Translations under genes and position numbers: made by a program
Origin: Lachnospiraceae bacterium YSB2008
GTDB taxonomy: Bacteria > Bacillota > Clostridia > Lachnospirales > Lachnospiraceae
Direction of reading: 5' to 3'
Length of the DNA stretch: 64,000 bases
NCBI GenBank assembly: GCA_000687655.1
Contig: JHWR01000014.1
Span: forward strand, 26,238-90,237
Shown: positions 27,819 through 36,029 of the stretch, one piece after another
Layout of the letters: every line of letters starts with the position of its first letter
How positions within the stretch are numbered: the first letter of the stretch is position 1
The notes under the pieces: model-generated
The model's database searches: none
What the model was told of the DNA's origin: nothing
The model's input: the letters and a program-made list of their open reading frames with translations, nothing else

Positions 27819-28949
27819 CTACGCTTCAATGCCGGCCGCACTGAGTATCCTGTCGACTGCATGGCCGTCGCATTTTTCCATATAAATCTGTCGGCACTTC
27901 TCTATCTCAGCCGGATCTCTCTTCCAGCTGCCTCCCTTAAGAAGCTTCTTCAGATCTTCGGTATTCTTTACAACCGGAGCCGGAAGCATGCTTATCTCTA
28001 TATAGAAACCTCTCTCCTTCATATATCTCTTTATATCAGGAGCATATAAAATGAAAGGCTTATTATATATCATAAAATCAAATACAAGCGATGAATAATC
28101 CGTTATCAGCAGATCACAAGGCGCATAAAGCTCCTCAGTACTCAGCTTGCAGCTCACCTCAGGATGTTTTTTCTCCATATTTGGATGAAGCTTTGTAATG
28201 AAGAACCATTCATCTGACAGTTCATCGAAAGCCTTCATCAGTTCAGGAGTATAACTGGCACATACGGGATGCGCTGCATTTCCTGAAAATGACGGTGCAA
28301 AAAGACATATCTTCTTACCCATGGCATTCGGATACATGTTATAGAATCTGTCTATACATTTCTTATTATATTCATCATCATAATAAAGATCGGTTCTTGC
28401 TATGCCCGTAGATCTGGCAACTCCCGGTTCAAGCTTAAACGCCGATTCATAAGCAGATATACAGAAATCTGCACTTACGGTAACAAGATCAAAATTCTTG
28501 GTCGGATTACCTTTGAAATAAGGAGGTATATCATCCTTGGCATCATATCCCATCTTCTTAAGCATTCCGCCTGCATGCCAGAGTTCGATGACCTTAGTCT
28601 CCTTCCTCTTATTACAGGATGCCACAGGGAGAAAATAACTCGAGATAAAAACATATCTTGCAGATGCATACTCTTTCATGAAGGTCTTCATATAACGAAG
28701 CGCCTGCATAGGGGACAGTCTGTCCATGTCTATGCACATATTCTTTATCTCATAACCTGCTTCGGAAAGCCTTTTATATATAGGGAGCATATTGGAGCTC
28801 ATCCTGTCAGAATGTGCATCAGCAAATATGACCTTGTTATAATTTACATCATGTATCTTACAGTACTTCTCATAGATGCTCGGCAGATAAGATGTATTCA
28901 TATATGCTTTTATATATTGTTTTGCTATAAATCCTACATTGTCTGCCAT
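27819..28949 (-). CDS. CDP-glycerol glycerophosphotransferase-family protein (TagB/TagF-like)
   Basis: A 376-aa transferase of the family that adds glycerol or ribitol phosphate to cell-surface polymers. Seen are VIELWHAGGMLKKMG, the FITKLHPN histidine motif in the second half, and LLITDYSSLVFDFMIYNKP, the CDP-binding signature of TagF-like enzymes. It has no membrane segment, so it is probably peripheral at the inner membrane face. AAGGAAG precedes the start by 7 nt. It is single-copy here with no other teichoic-acid genes, so the acceptor polymer is unknown. It lies 12 bp downstream of the TPR membrane protein gene. Confidence 0.85.
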   Translation of the reverse strand: MADNVGFIAKQYIKAYMNTSYLPSIYEKYCKIHDVNYNKVIFADAHSDRMSSNMLPIYKRLSEAGYEIKNMCIDMDRLSPMQALRYMKTFMKEYASARYVFISSYFLPVASCNKRKETKVIELWHAGGMLKKMGYDAKDDIPPYFKGNPTKNFDLVTVSADFCISAYESAFKLEPGVARSTGIARTDLYYDDEYNKKCIDRFYNMYPNAMGKKICLFAPSFSGNAAHPVCASYTPELMKAFDELSDEWFFITKLHPNMEKKHPEVSCKLSTEELYAPCDLLITDYSSLVFDFMIYNKPFILYAPDIKRYMKERGFYIEISMLPAPVVKNTEDLKKLLKGGSWKRDPAEIEKCRQIYMEKCDGHAVDRILSAAGIEA

Positions 28950-28961
28950 AGAATTTCTTCC

Positions 28962-30329
28962 TTACTCGTTCGTTATCAGAGTGTTGATCTCACCGGGAGT
29001 TATTCCGGTAATATTCTGATTATTATTGGATGCCACTTCTTCTTTGACACCGTCAGCTACATTGCCATCGTCTGTAGCATCACCTACATTTTCACCGGTA
29101 TCCTCTCCGGTATCTTCTCCTGTATCCGTCTGATCGGTATTTCCGTCAGGATTATCTGTACCATCTTCCGGATTATCAGTTGTATCAGTCTTATCCTTTC
29201 CTATATCACCCATATCAACAGTTCCTGTAGGGTCATATGCCGAAAGTCTTGTATTCAGAGTCTCGATAGTTTCCTCAAGGTCCTGAATCTTCTCTTCAAG
29301 CGCATCCGTTTCGGAAGCATAATCCTTGATTTTCTTGGAAAGTATATCATTCTCGGAATTGAGATTGTCTATCTCTGTATTCCTTGCGGAAATATCCTTG
29401 CTGTAATTGGTCCTGAGTTCATTTATCTCTATATTCTTTTCCCTGTTTGTAACAGGAACTATAAGGAGATAAAGAACTGCCACACCGACAATTATACCGA
29501 GTATTACGTATAGATTGGAATATCTTGCGAGATTCTTCTCTCTGTATCTCTTCAGCATCTGCCTTCTTGTAGCACCGTCGCTGCTTACAGGGACTATCTT
29601 CTTTGGAGTTCTTTCCGTCGATACCTCTGCTTCATTCTCAAGTCCGTAGTAATCAGATATCTCATCACTCTTCGTATTTGCATCCAGGAAACGGTTAAGA
29701 CTTCCGGTTGCCACGCCGAGTTCACGAAGATATCTTCCGGCAGTCTCATTCTGTCTGTCTATGGACAGAACTCGTGAAAGAGCCTTCTTTGCAAGTCCCT
29801 TTCTGTTCTTTTCCATATATATAAGAGCAAGCAGAAGATATGCCTGAACGAACTTCTTATTTGCAGAAAGGCTCTTACGAAGATGCAGAACCGCGAGATC
29901 CAGATCCTTGCTCTTGGCATGTTCCAGTGCCTGATTGTAAGCAATATAAGACTGACCCATATCGTCAAGGAATTTCTTATCATCCTTGATCTGCTTCAGA
30001 TACTGGGTTGCCAGATTATTCTTCGGCTTATAGTTCATGCTCATGACCCAGTGGTTCATTGCAAGCACAAGCTCACCCATCTCGTAGTATATGAGTCCGA
30101 GAAGATTTCTCGAATTGATATTCTGCTTATTATAGCGGAGCGAACATTCGAGTGCTTCCTTTGCACCTGAAAGATCCCTCTGCTTTGCTCTTTCCAGAGC
30201 AATATTGTAATGATAAATGGACGTATTGAAAGCCTTCTTCAGATGATCCTGCTTCAGCTTACAGCTGGTACAGTAACCGGTTATGCTCACAGGTTCACCA
30301 CAGAAAAGGCACTTATCCCTAACTGCCAT
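28962..30329 (-). CDS. Zinc-ribbon/TPR single-pass membrane protein
   Basis: A 455-aa protein with a clear domain order: zinc ribbon (Cys7, 10, 20, 23), three or more TPR-like helical repeats (about 35-200, RAKQRDLSGAKEALECSLRY and similar), a basic linker, one transmembrane helix (274-293), a coiled coil (about 299-360) and a low-complexity Asp/Thr/Gly tail outside the cell (366-430). It is likely a cytoplasmic scaffold tethered to the membrane with a stalk reaching the wall; the function is unknown. Its ATG overlaps the stop of the 47-aa gene (TAATG), so it is translationally coupled to it. Confidence 0.85.
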   Translation of the reverse strand: MAVRDKCLFCGEPVSITGYCTSCKLKQDHLKKAFNTSIYHYNIALERAKQRDLSGAKEALECSLRYNKQNINSRNLLGLIYYEMGELVLAMNHWVMSMNYKPKNNLATQYLKQIKDDKKFLDDMGQSYIAYNQALEHAKSKDLDLAVLHLRKSLSANKKFVQAYLLLALIYMEKNRKGLAKKALSRVLSIDRQNETAGRYLRELGVATGSLNRFLDANTKSDEISDYYGLENEAEVSTERTPKKIVPVSSDGATRRQMLKRYREKNLARYSNLYVILGIIVGVAVLYLLIVPVTNREKNIEINELRTNYSKDISARNTEIDNLNSENDILSKKIKDYASETDALEEKIQDLEETIETLNTRLSAYDPTGTVDMGDIGKDKTDTTDNPEDGTDNPDGNTDQTDTGEDTGEDTGENVGDATDDGNVADGVKEEVASNNNQNITGITPGEINTLITNE

Positions 30330-30472
30330 TAATTCCTACCTCTCAGATCCTGTGTCATCTCAAGTACTATATCAGTTATATCCTTAAGATCATTATTATA
30401 TATAGCTTCCTCTGTATCATCCAATGGAATGCTCGGTTTATAATTCTTTATCTCTTCATCAAAATTGATCAT
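30329..30472 (-). CDS. 47-residue acidic protein of unknown function, overlapped on both sides
   Basis: A short gene between folC and the TPR gene. The ATG at 30472 lies 14 nt inside the end of folC and has GAGG 9 nt upstream. The stop shares one base with the next ATG (TAATG). The product starts MINFDEEIKNYKPSIPLDD and ends TDIVLEMTQDLRGRN: acidic, helical C-terminal half, no cysteine, membrane segment or signal. The interlocked starts and stops argue strongly that it is translated as part of the operon. No family was recognised; a role with the downstream TPR protein is only a guess. Confidence 0.75.
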   Translation of the reverse strand: MINFDEEIKNYKPSIPLDDTEEAIYNNDLKDITDIVLEMTQDLRGRN

Positions 30473-31898
30473 TTTTCTCTACCTCTAAAATATCAGCTAT
30501 CAGATACAGCGAACCCATGCATATAAGGAGTTCATCCTTATCCAGCTCGGCTTTCGCAGTATGATATGCAGTTTCTATACTTGGAATCTTATTAATTGTA
30601 ACCTCGTCGGTCTTTTTAATATATTGTTCGTCACCTGCATCATGATCGTAATTAGTATCATACAGGTATTTACGGAATATATCCTCGACGGTACTGAGCT
30701 CTGTCTTTCTGTCTCCTTCTATTCCGGTCACATATATCGTGTCTATATTAAGTCTCTTCATCATAAGTCTTATGATACTGTCATAATCCTTATCCTTAGC
30801 CACTGCAAAAAGCAGTTTTACCTTGGTCGGATCAATGAGCGGCAGAAGCTTATCCAGAGAATCAAGCAGCCTTTCCACCGCAGGCACATTGTGAGCTCCA
30901 TCCAGAAGAACATTCGGGCGTACGAACTCCATACGGCCTGTCCACTCAAAGTCTGATGCAGCCTTTTTAAACGAAGCCTTTAACCTGTCAAATCGATTCT
31001 TCTTTATAGTCTGATCCTGCTCCGAGTCAATGAACGATCTGGATTCCTGATCACAGTTCGACAGGGCATATAATGCGGTCAGAGCCGTCACTGCATTCTC
31101 TACCTCATACATGGCAAGAGACTTAAGCTCCAGATTATCCACACTATAATAACCGCAATCAAGAGAAAAATCAATCTTACCGCTGTCAGCTTTAAGATTT
31201 TTTAAGGTTACAGTTACATTACCGGCATTATACATAGTAGAACCAAGCTCTCCGGCTCTGTTCTCTATGACCTCCCTGGCTGCAGGATTGGGAATATTAT
31301 AAACGACAGGTTTCCTGTCTTTAATAATACCTGCCTTCTCATATGCTATCTCTTCTATAGTATTTCCCAGATACTGCATATGGTCCATGCCTATAGAGGT
31401 TATAACGGAAATATCCGATTCCAGTATATTCGTGGCATCCAGTCTTCCGCCAAGCCCGGTCTCCATTACTGCATATTCAACCTTCTGCTCTGCAAAATAC
31501 ATTACCGACATCAGAAAAACAAACTCAAAGAAGGAGGGGTGAACATTACCCTCCTCCACGAATTCTTCTATTCTTTCCATCAGTTCATTTGAGAGTCTGC
31601 AGAAATCCCCGTCGCTTATATCTGTACGGTCAACAGATATCCTTTCATTTATCCGAAGCATGTGCGGAGAGGTGAAAAGGCCTGTAATATGCCCTGCATT
31701 TATAAGTGACTCTGATATAAGCCTGGCAACTGAACCCTTTCCGTTGGTTCCCGCTATATGTATGACACGGAAGCTTCTGTCCGGACTTCCGAGTTTTTCC
31801 AAAAGCTTCTTAAGATTATCAGGGCCTGTCTTCGCAGCGAACTTAGGAATACCCAGTATGTACTTTTCTGCTTCCTGTTTATCACTGAATCTAAGCAT
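30459..31898 (-). CDS. folC: Bifunctional folylpolyglutamate/dihydrofolate synthase
   Basis: Adds glutamate to dihydropteroate or folates. The 479-aa protein has the Mur-ligase-like P-loop HIAGTNGKGSVA (residues 48-59), LFTSPHMLRINERI, ETGLGGRLDATN and the C-terminal LLDGAHNVPAVERL. I choose ATG at 31898 because GGAG lies 8 nt upstream; an in-frame GTG at 31919 has a poorer site. The C-terminal half has an insertion rich in charged residues (SFIDSEQDQTIKKNRFD) not usual in the family. It follows queF by 44 bp. Confidence 0.93.
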   Translation of the reverse strand: MLRFSDKQEAEKYILGIPKFAAKTGPDNLKKLLEKLGSPDRSFRVIHIAGTNGKGSVARLISESLINAGHITGLFTSPHMLRINERISVDRTDISDGDFCRLSNELMERIEEFVEEGNVHPSFFEFVFLMSVMYFAEQKVEYAVMETGLGGRLDATNILESDISVITSIGMDHMQYLGNTIEEIAYEKAGIIKDRKPVVYNIPNPAAREVIENRAGELGSTMYNAGNVTVTLKNLKADSGKIDFSLDCGYYSVDNLELKSLAMYEVENAVTALTALYALSNCDQESRSFIDSEQDQTIKKNRFDRLKASFKKAASDFEWTGRMEFVRPNVLLDGAHNVPAVERLLDSLDKLLPLIDPTKVKLLFAVAKDKDYDSIIRLMMKRLNIDTIYVTGIEGDRKTELSTVEDIFRKYLYDTNYDHDAGDEQYIKKTDEVTINKIPSIETAYHTAKAELDKDELLICMGSLYLIADILEVEKNDQF

Positions 31899-31942
31899 TT
31901 CTATCGCTCCATATATCACACAGTCTTAAGCCTTACTGACAT

Positions 31943-32434
31943 CTAGCGATTATCTACTGTCTCAGGATTCATATCATGATGTGACAGTCTGTCCCATGCA
32001 ACCTCTTCCCACTTGGTTCCCGGCTTGCCGTAATTTGCATAAGGATCTATGGATATGCCGCCTCGCGGTGTGAATTTGCCCCAGACCTCTATATACTTCG
32101 GATCCATAAGCTCTATGAGATCCTTCATTATCTTATTTACACAGTCCTCATGAAAGTCACCATGATTACGGAAGCTGAAGAGATACAGCTTAAGAGACTT
32201 ACTCTCTACCATCTTCACATTAGGAACATATGATATATAAATGGTAGCAAAATCCGGCTGTCCCGTTATAGGGCACAGTGAAGTGAACTCAGGACAGTTG
32301 AATTTAACAAAATAATCATTCCCCTGATGCTTATTCTCGAAGGTCTCAAGAACCTCAGGAGCATAGTCGCTTTTATAGTTATTAACCTTATTTCCAAGAA
32401 GTGTAAGCCCGTCTTTTTCTCTTTCGTTACTCAT
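31943..32434 (-). CDS. queF: NADPH-dependent 7-cyano-7-deazaguanine reductase
   Basis: Reduces preQ0 to preQ1 in queuosine synthesis. The 163-aa short form (type I) has the nucleophile in [13 protein letters not shown] (Cys54) with the conserved Asp61, the NADPH motif [17 protein letters not shown], and [13 protein letters not shown] lies 6 nt before the start. It has a consensus promoter divergent from the 872-aa protein gene. queC, queD and queE are not in the window; queH is. No preQ1 riboswitch was found in the roughly 70-nt leader. Confidence 0.95.
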   Translation of the reverse strand: MSNEREKDGLTLLGNKVNNYKSDYAPEVLETFENKHQGNDYFVKFNCPEFTSLCPITGQPDFATIYISYVPNVKMVESKSLKLYLFSFRNHGDFHEDCVNKIMKDLIELMDPKYIEVWGKFTPRGGISIDPYANYGKPGTKWEEVAWDRLSHHDMNPETVDNR

Positions 32435-32510
32435 ATCGTTCTCCCAATTCCATGTTTTAACAGTTTTTTTATATAATAAGAAACTGCATTATTCTGTGTT
32501 ATGGTCTTAT

Positions 32511-32539
32511 ATTATATAAGTGAAACCATGATTTGTAAA
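32511..32539 (-). promoter_or_regulatory. queF operon promoter
   Basis: Minus strand TTTACA (32534-32539), 17-bp spacer, TATAAT (32511-32516). The transcript leader of about 70 nt has one inverted repeat (CAGTTT/AAACTG, 32461-32486) but no known riboswitch signature. Confidence 0.7.
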
Positions 32540-32554
32540 AGTTTTTTGGAAATT

Positions 32555-32587
32555 GTTGCGATTTTGTTATATACTAGTGTGTATAAT
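32555..32587 (+). promoter_or_regulatory. Promoter of the 872-aa protein operon with shared upstream box
   Basis: TATAAT at 32582-32587 has no good -35. Instead the 14-mer GTTGCGATTTTGTT (32555-32568) ends 13 bp upstream. The same 14-mer at the same distance precedes the -10 of the gene at 61070-61633, suggesting a common activator or sigma factor. The -35 region is contained in the box. Overlap of a second weak promoter (TTGGAA-N18-TATACT) is possible. Confidence 0.55.
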
Positions 32588-32651
32588 GGGGTTCGAAAGT
32601 AAAAACTACGCGTAATTGCGGGATTAATGTATAGAGAAGGAGAGCAAAAAT

Positions 32652-35270
32652 ATGGCCAGGCCTATTATTTATGAAGGAAAAGAATTAACCACTCAGGAAT
32701 TTGCTACAAAGCTCCAAGAACTTAAAGAACAGAAGAATTATACAGCGATAGCAGATCTCACTTATCAGGTAAATTTCAACAAATTCGATGCTCAGGATGG
32801 AGATATGTCATATGTTGAAGTTCTTGATAATTTCTTCACAGAAATTACTACTACTATTCCGGATGACCAGCTGTCACCGGAGGATCTGGAAAAGAAGAAG
32901 CAGCTTGAGGCAGATTATGAGAATGAAACCGGAAATAAAATACATTATCAAGAAATTGATCGTGCAAATAATGAAGTTGTACTCGGTCTTCTTGATGCGT
33001 TCAACAAAAAGTATCATGACACAGTAGTAGACGCTGGCAAAAGAAGAGATGCCTATCAGCAACAGATACGAGAAGGCAAGGTTCCCGGCACAGAGCTTTT
33101 CAAGGACGACCCTCGCTCAGTCAAAGGAATTGCTCATGATTTTGTAATGCTTGATGACGGTGTAGGCAGTGATGCCATGGTTGATACTTTCAGACATTTT
33201 TCCAACCATCTTTATAATAAAACCATCAACATTAAAGAAACCGGTGTGCTTATTAAAGAAGCGCAGGATAACTATGTAGCTAATGCTGCAAGAGAGAATA
33301 ATGTTAATGAAGCATTCATAAAAGAATATATTGATAATTACGAGGAACGTGCCTTTAAGATGAATAATTCTGATGGCTATAAATATAAGGAAGGTCCGTT
33401 CGCTCCTAATGAATCACGTTTTGAAAAATACCCTGATCACGTCAAGGCAGTTATGGATTGCAAATCCGAAGCTGAACTCGATGCGCTCGAAGAAAAGTAT
33501 CAGAAACAGATAGATGCATATTATAACTATGAGCGTCAGATCAAATCCGCAGCCAAGATAAGTCAGACTCTTTATGATGAATTCAAGAGTATAGACTGGC
33601 CTGATAAGGATTCTACAAACTACAAAGATATAGATTTCGGATTTGAGCATTTCACTCATCTCGGAACGGATTATAAATTTGCATCCCCCGAGGTACTCTC
33701 TCCTGAAAGCAGACGTGTCGAATCGCTAACAAACAAGCCTGTCAAGGATGCCCCTCCAAACATCGTAGAAAATGCCGTTGCTAACGCAAACAAGAGTTTG
33801 GAAGACTTCTTTGATTCTGTGGCTGCTAGAATTGAGGACCTTGAAGAAAAAGGAGAGACTGATTCTCCGGAGTATGAGAATGCACAGAAGATGGCAGCTG
33901 TTCTCCAGAAATTCAATTCAGTGAAAATAACTGCCGAGACTCTTGCTGCAGGACATAAGGAAGAATTCCATACAGTCAATAACAGATTAAACGAATCCAA
34001 AGCCGGCCTTGAATTTATCAATAGGAAGCGAGCTCAGATGAAGCTTCCTGTTCTTGCAGAGGCTGATGATCAGTATACGAGTGAAATAGATAATGCTCTT
34101 GATGAACTCTCTGATTCAATCGTAGACTGCAACATTCGTCCGGAAGGTTCCGGTAACCGCTATGAAAATGTTGCCAGAGCACTTATGGAGCATAAGAGAC
34201 TCTATAAAAAATACCTTGCCGCAGATCAGGCCGATGACGATAAGCTTGCTGAAAAGTATGCTAAACAACTTGAAAAGCAGGCTGCCGCAACTAAGAAGCT
34301 TATCAAGAATTGCATCTCATATGATAAATCAACTGCCAATGAAGATGGTCATACCATGGGCAAGGCTGAAAGACGTCCTCTTCTCACTGCTCTTTCAGAT
34401 AATATGATCAACAAGACAAAAGAAATCACAACCCGTACATTCGACAAGAGCTATGACAAATATATAAGACTCCATACAGGAAAGAATGCAGGAAAAACTG
34501 TTGGTGAAAGAAAGCAGAATCTTCTCAAGGCTATCGCTGCTTCATATCTTAAGCAGGCCGGTCAGAAGTTCAGTGTTGATGCGATACACAATTTTGCAAA
34601 GTCATATGACGCAAAGTATTGTGTTACAGATAATTACGCATATAAAACTGATCGTGGCGGCCATGACCTTCTTATGAACGCTACGAGGAACGCTTCTTCA
34701 GTTATCCGCGAAGGCAACAGACTCCGTAAAGATATGTATGGCATCAAGAATGACCAGTATGATCAGTATATAGCTGACATGAACACACTTGCGATCTCCA
34801 TGCGATCAGATGAGGGCAGAAGCACCGAGTATCAGAATCTCGTTAAGGCCATCAAAGCAGCCGCTGCTCTTGACGAAACGACAGCAGGTATGACACCGGA
34901 TGAAAAGCAGGAAGCCTTTATCAATGCTAATTTTGCTGTAGTTAAAGCAGTTAAGAATTATGTAAAGGGTAAAGAGAAGATACGTATACAGGACAAGGGT
35001 AATGAAGCTTTCAATAACTCCATGGATGCTCTTGCAATTGTATCAAAGTACACAAAGCAGGAAGGTCTTAAGGTAAACCATGCAATATCAAAGGTTTATG
35101 GTGACATCCTCAATAAGAGCGACAGAGAATACCTTGAAGTAGGTAAGCTTGAGAAGCAATTCGGTGCAAAGAGAGCTGCCGAAGCTCTTGAGAAAAGAGA
35201 GCAGAAAGAAGCTGCCAAGAACAAGAATAAGAAAACAGAAACAAAGAAAACAAATACAATGAAGAAATAA
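32652..35270 (+). CDS. Large cytoplasmic protein of unknown function (872 aa)
   Basis: Not recognised. The start has AAGGAG about 9 nt upstream. The protein has no signal peptide or transmembrane helix and is charged and mostly helical, with coiled-coil-like stretches (about 275-300, 380-420, 540-570). Residues about 715-800 hold a more compact region (STEYQNLVKAIKAAAAL, VVKAVKNYVKGKEKIR), and the last 35 residues are a lysine/alanine tail. It has one visible Trp and four Cys, without metal-type spacing. It is followed after 16 bp by a PRTase-like gene with a strong ribosome site, so the two form an operon. Codon use looks like the neighbours. A structural or scaffold role is possible but is only a guess. 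Confidence 0.8.
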   Translation: MARPIIYEGKELTTQEFATKLQELKEQKNYTAIADLTYQVNFNKFDAQDGDMSYVEVLDNFFTEITTTIPDDQLSPEDLEKKKQLEADYENETGNKIHYQEIDRANNEVVLGLLDAFNKKYHDTVVDAGKRRDAYQQQIREGKVPGTELFKDDPRSVKGIAHDFVMLDDGVGSDAMVDTFRHFSNHLYNKTINIKETGVLIKEAQDNYVANAARENNVNEAFIKEYIDNYEERAFKMNNSDGYKYKEGPFAPNESRFEKYPDHVKAVMDCKSEAELDALEEKYQKQIDAYYNYERQIKSAAKISQTLYDEFKSIDWPDKDSTNYKDIDFGFEHFTHLGTDYKFASPEVLSPESRRVESLTNKPVKDAPPNIVENAVANANKSLEDFFDSVAARIEDLEEKGETDSPEYENAQKMAAVLQKFNSVKITAETLAAGHKEEFHTVNNRLNESKAGLEFINRKRAQMKLPVLAEADDQYTSEIDNALDELSDSIVDCNIRPEGSGNRYENVARALMEHKRLYKKYLAADQADDDKLAEKYAKQLEKQAAATKKLIKNCISYDKSTANEDGHTMGKAERRPLLTALSDNMINKTKEITTRTFDKSYDKYIRLHTGKNAGKTVGERKQNLLKAIAASYLKQAGQKFSVDAIHNFAKSYDAKYCVTDNYAYKTDRGGHDLLMNATRNASSVIREGNRLRKDMYGIKNDQYDQYIADMNTLAISMRSDEGRSTEYQNLVKAIKAAAALDETTAGMTPDEKQEAFINANFAVVKAVKNYVKGKEKIRIQDKGNEAFNNSMDALAIVSKYTKQEGLKVNHAISKVYGDILNKSDREYLEVGKLEKQFGAKRAAEALEKREQKEAAKNKNKKTETKKTNTMKK

Positions 35271-35286
35271 CAGGGAGGTTTTTACC

Positions 35287-35925
35287 ATGCAGGATTCATT
35301 CAAGATCAATTCTCCGTATAACAATCTTATCAAGCTCAATGTCACACCGGGGCATTTTGCAACATCATCCTCGCACATCAATTACCTTATAGATCTTACG
35401 ACTCTTAAGGCAAGAAGCAGTGAGGCAAAGGTGGCAGCAAAGTCACTGTCCCAGGAGTATATGTCAAACACAGTAGTTGATACCATCATATGTATGGATG
35501 GTACAGATGTTATAGGTGCTTATCTTGCAGATGAGCTTACCAATTCCGGTATCATGTGTATGAACGCACACGGTTCCATATATGTTATCACACCGGATCA
35601 GAATTCACAGGGACAGCTCACATTTAAGGACAATGTAATCCCGATGGTAAAGAATAAGCATATACTGCTCCTTCTTGCAACAGCTACTACAGGACGTACT
35701 GTTCAGAAGGCTCTCGAATGTATAGAGTACTACGGCGGATCAATAGCCGGTATCTCAGCCATATTCAGTGGTGCCGAGAGTATTATGGGTCATGAGATTC
35801 ACAGTATATTCCATGCAAAGGATATAGAAAGCTATACATCTTACGATTCAGGAAACTGTCCGCTCTGTCAGGCAGGAGTTAAGCTGGATGGTCTTATATC
35901 CACCACTGGATTCACTAAATTCTAA
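35287..35925 (+). CDS. Phosphoribosyltransferase-like protein with altered PRPP loop
   Basis: A 212-aa protein resembling orotate-type PRTases: VVDTIICMDGTDVIGAYLADEL (63-84) matches the strand-loop region, and ILLLLATATTGRTVQKALE (126-144) is the PRPP-loop segment. The two acidic residues expected just before TTG are replaced by ATA (residues 131-133), so catalysis is doubtful. The C-terminus has a CPLC pair (Cys191, 194). GGGAGG lies 8 nt before the ATG. It is co-transcribed with the 872-aa gene and followed by a terminator. It may be a nucleotide- or PRPP-sensing relative rather than a pyrE product; pyrimidine genes are absent here. Confidence 0.75.
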   Translation: MQDSFKINSPYNNLIKLNVTPGHFATSSSHINYLIDLTTLKARSSEAKVAAKSLSQEYMSNTVVDTIICMDGTDVIGAYLADELTNSGIMCMNAHGSIYVITPDQNSQGQLTFKDNVIPMVKNKHILLLLATATTGRTVQKALECIEYYGGSIAGISAIFSGAESIMGHEIHSIFHAKDIESYTSYDSGNCPLCQAGVKLDGLISTTGFTKF

Positions 35926-35952
35926 AAATTCATACATTTTAACCTATAAGAA

Positions 35953-35990
35953 GCGCCGGGCAATCTCGATTGTCCGGCGTTTCGTTATTT
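35953..35990 (+). terminator. Terminator after the PRTase-like gene
   Basis: A GC-rich stem CGCCGGGCAATC/GATTGTCCGGCG (one G-T pair) is followed by TTTCGTTATTT. On the minus strand it may also end the trkH transcript. Confidence 0.8.
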
Positions 35991-36029
35991 CGGTTTTCAT
36001 TTTTCGAGTTCCCGTTATTCATCCACAGC

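Noticed and set aside
28575..29513. 312-aa plus-strand open frame
   Set aside because: It lies wholly opposite two well-supported minus-strand genes (CDP-glycerol transferase and TPR protein), spans their junction, is rich in Ile/Cys/Tyr from antisense codons, and has no ribosome site.
32435..32510. preQ1 riboswitch before queF
   Set aside because: The leader lacks the preQ1-I stem-loop sequence and its A-rich pseudoknot tail in the right order; only a simple CAGTTT/AAACTG inverted repeat is present.
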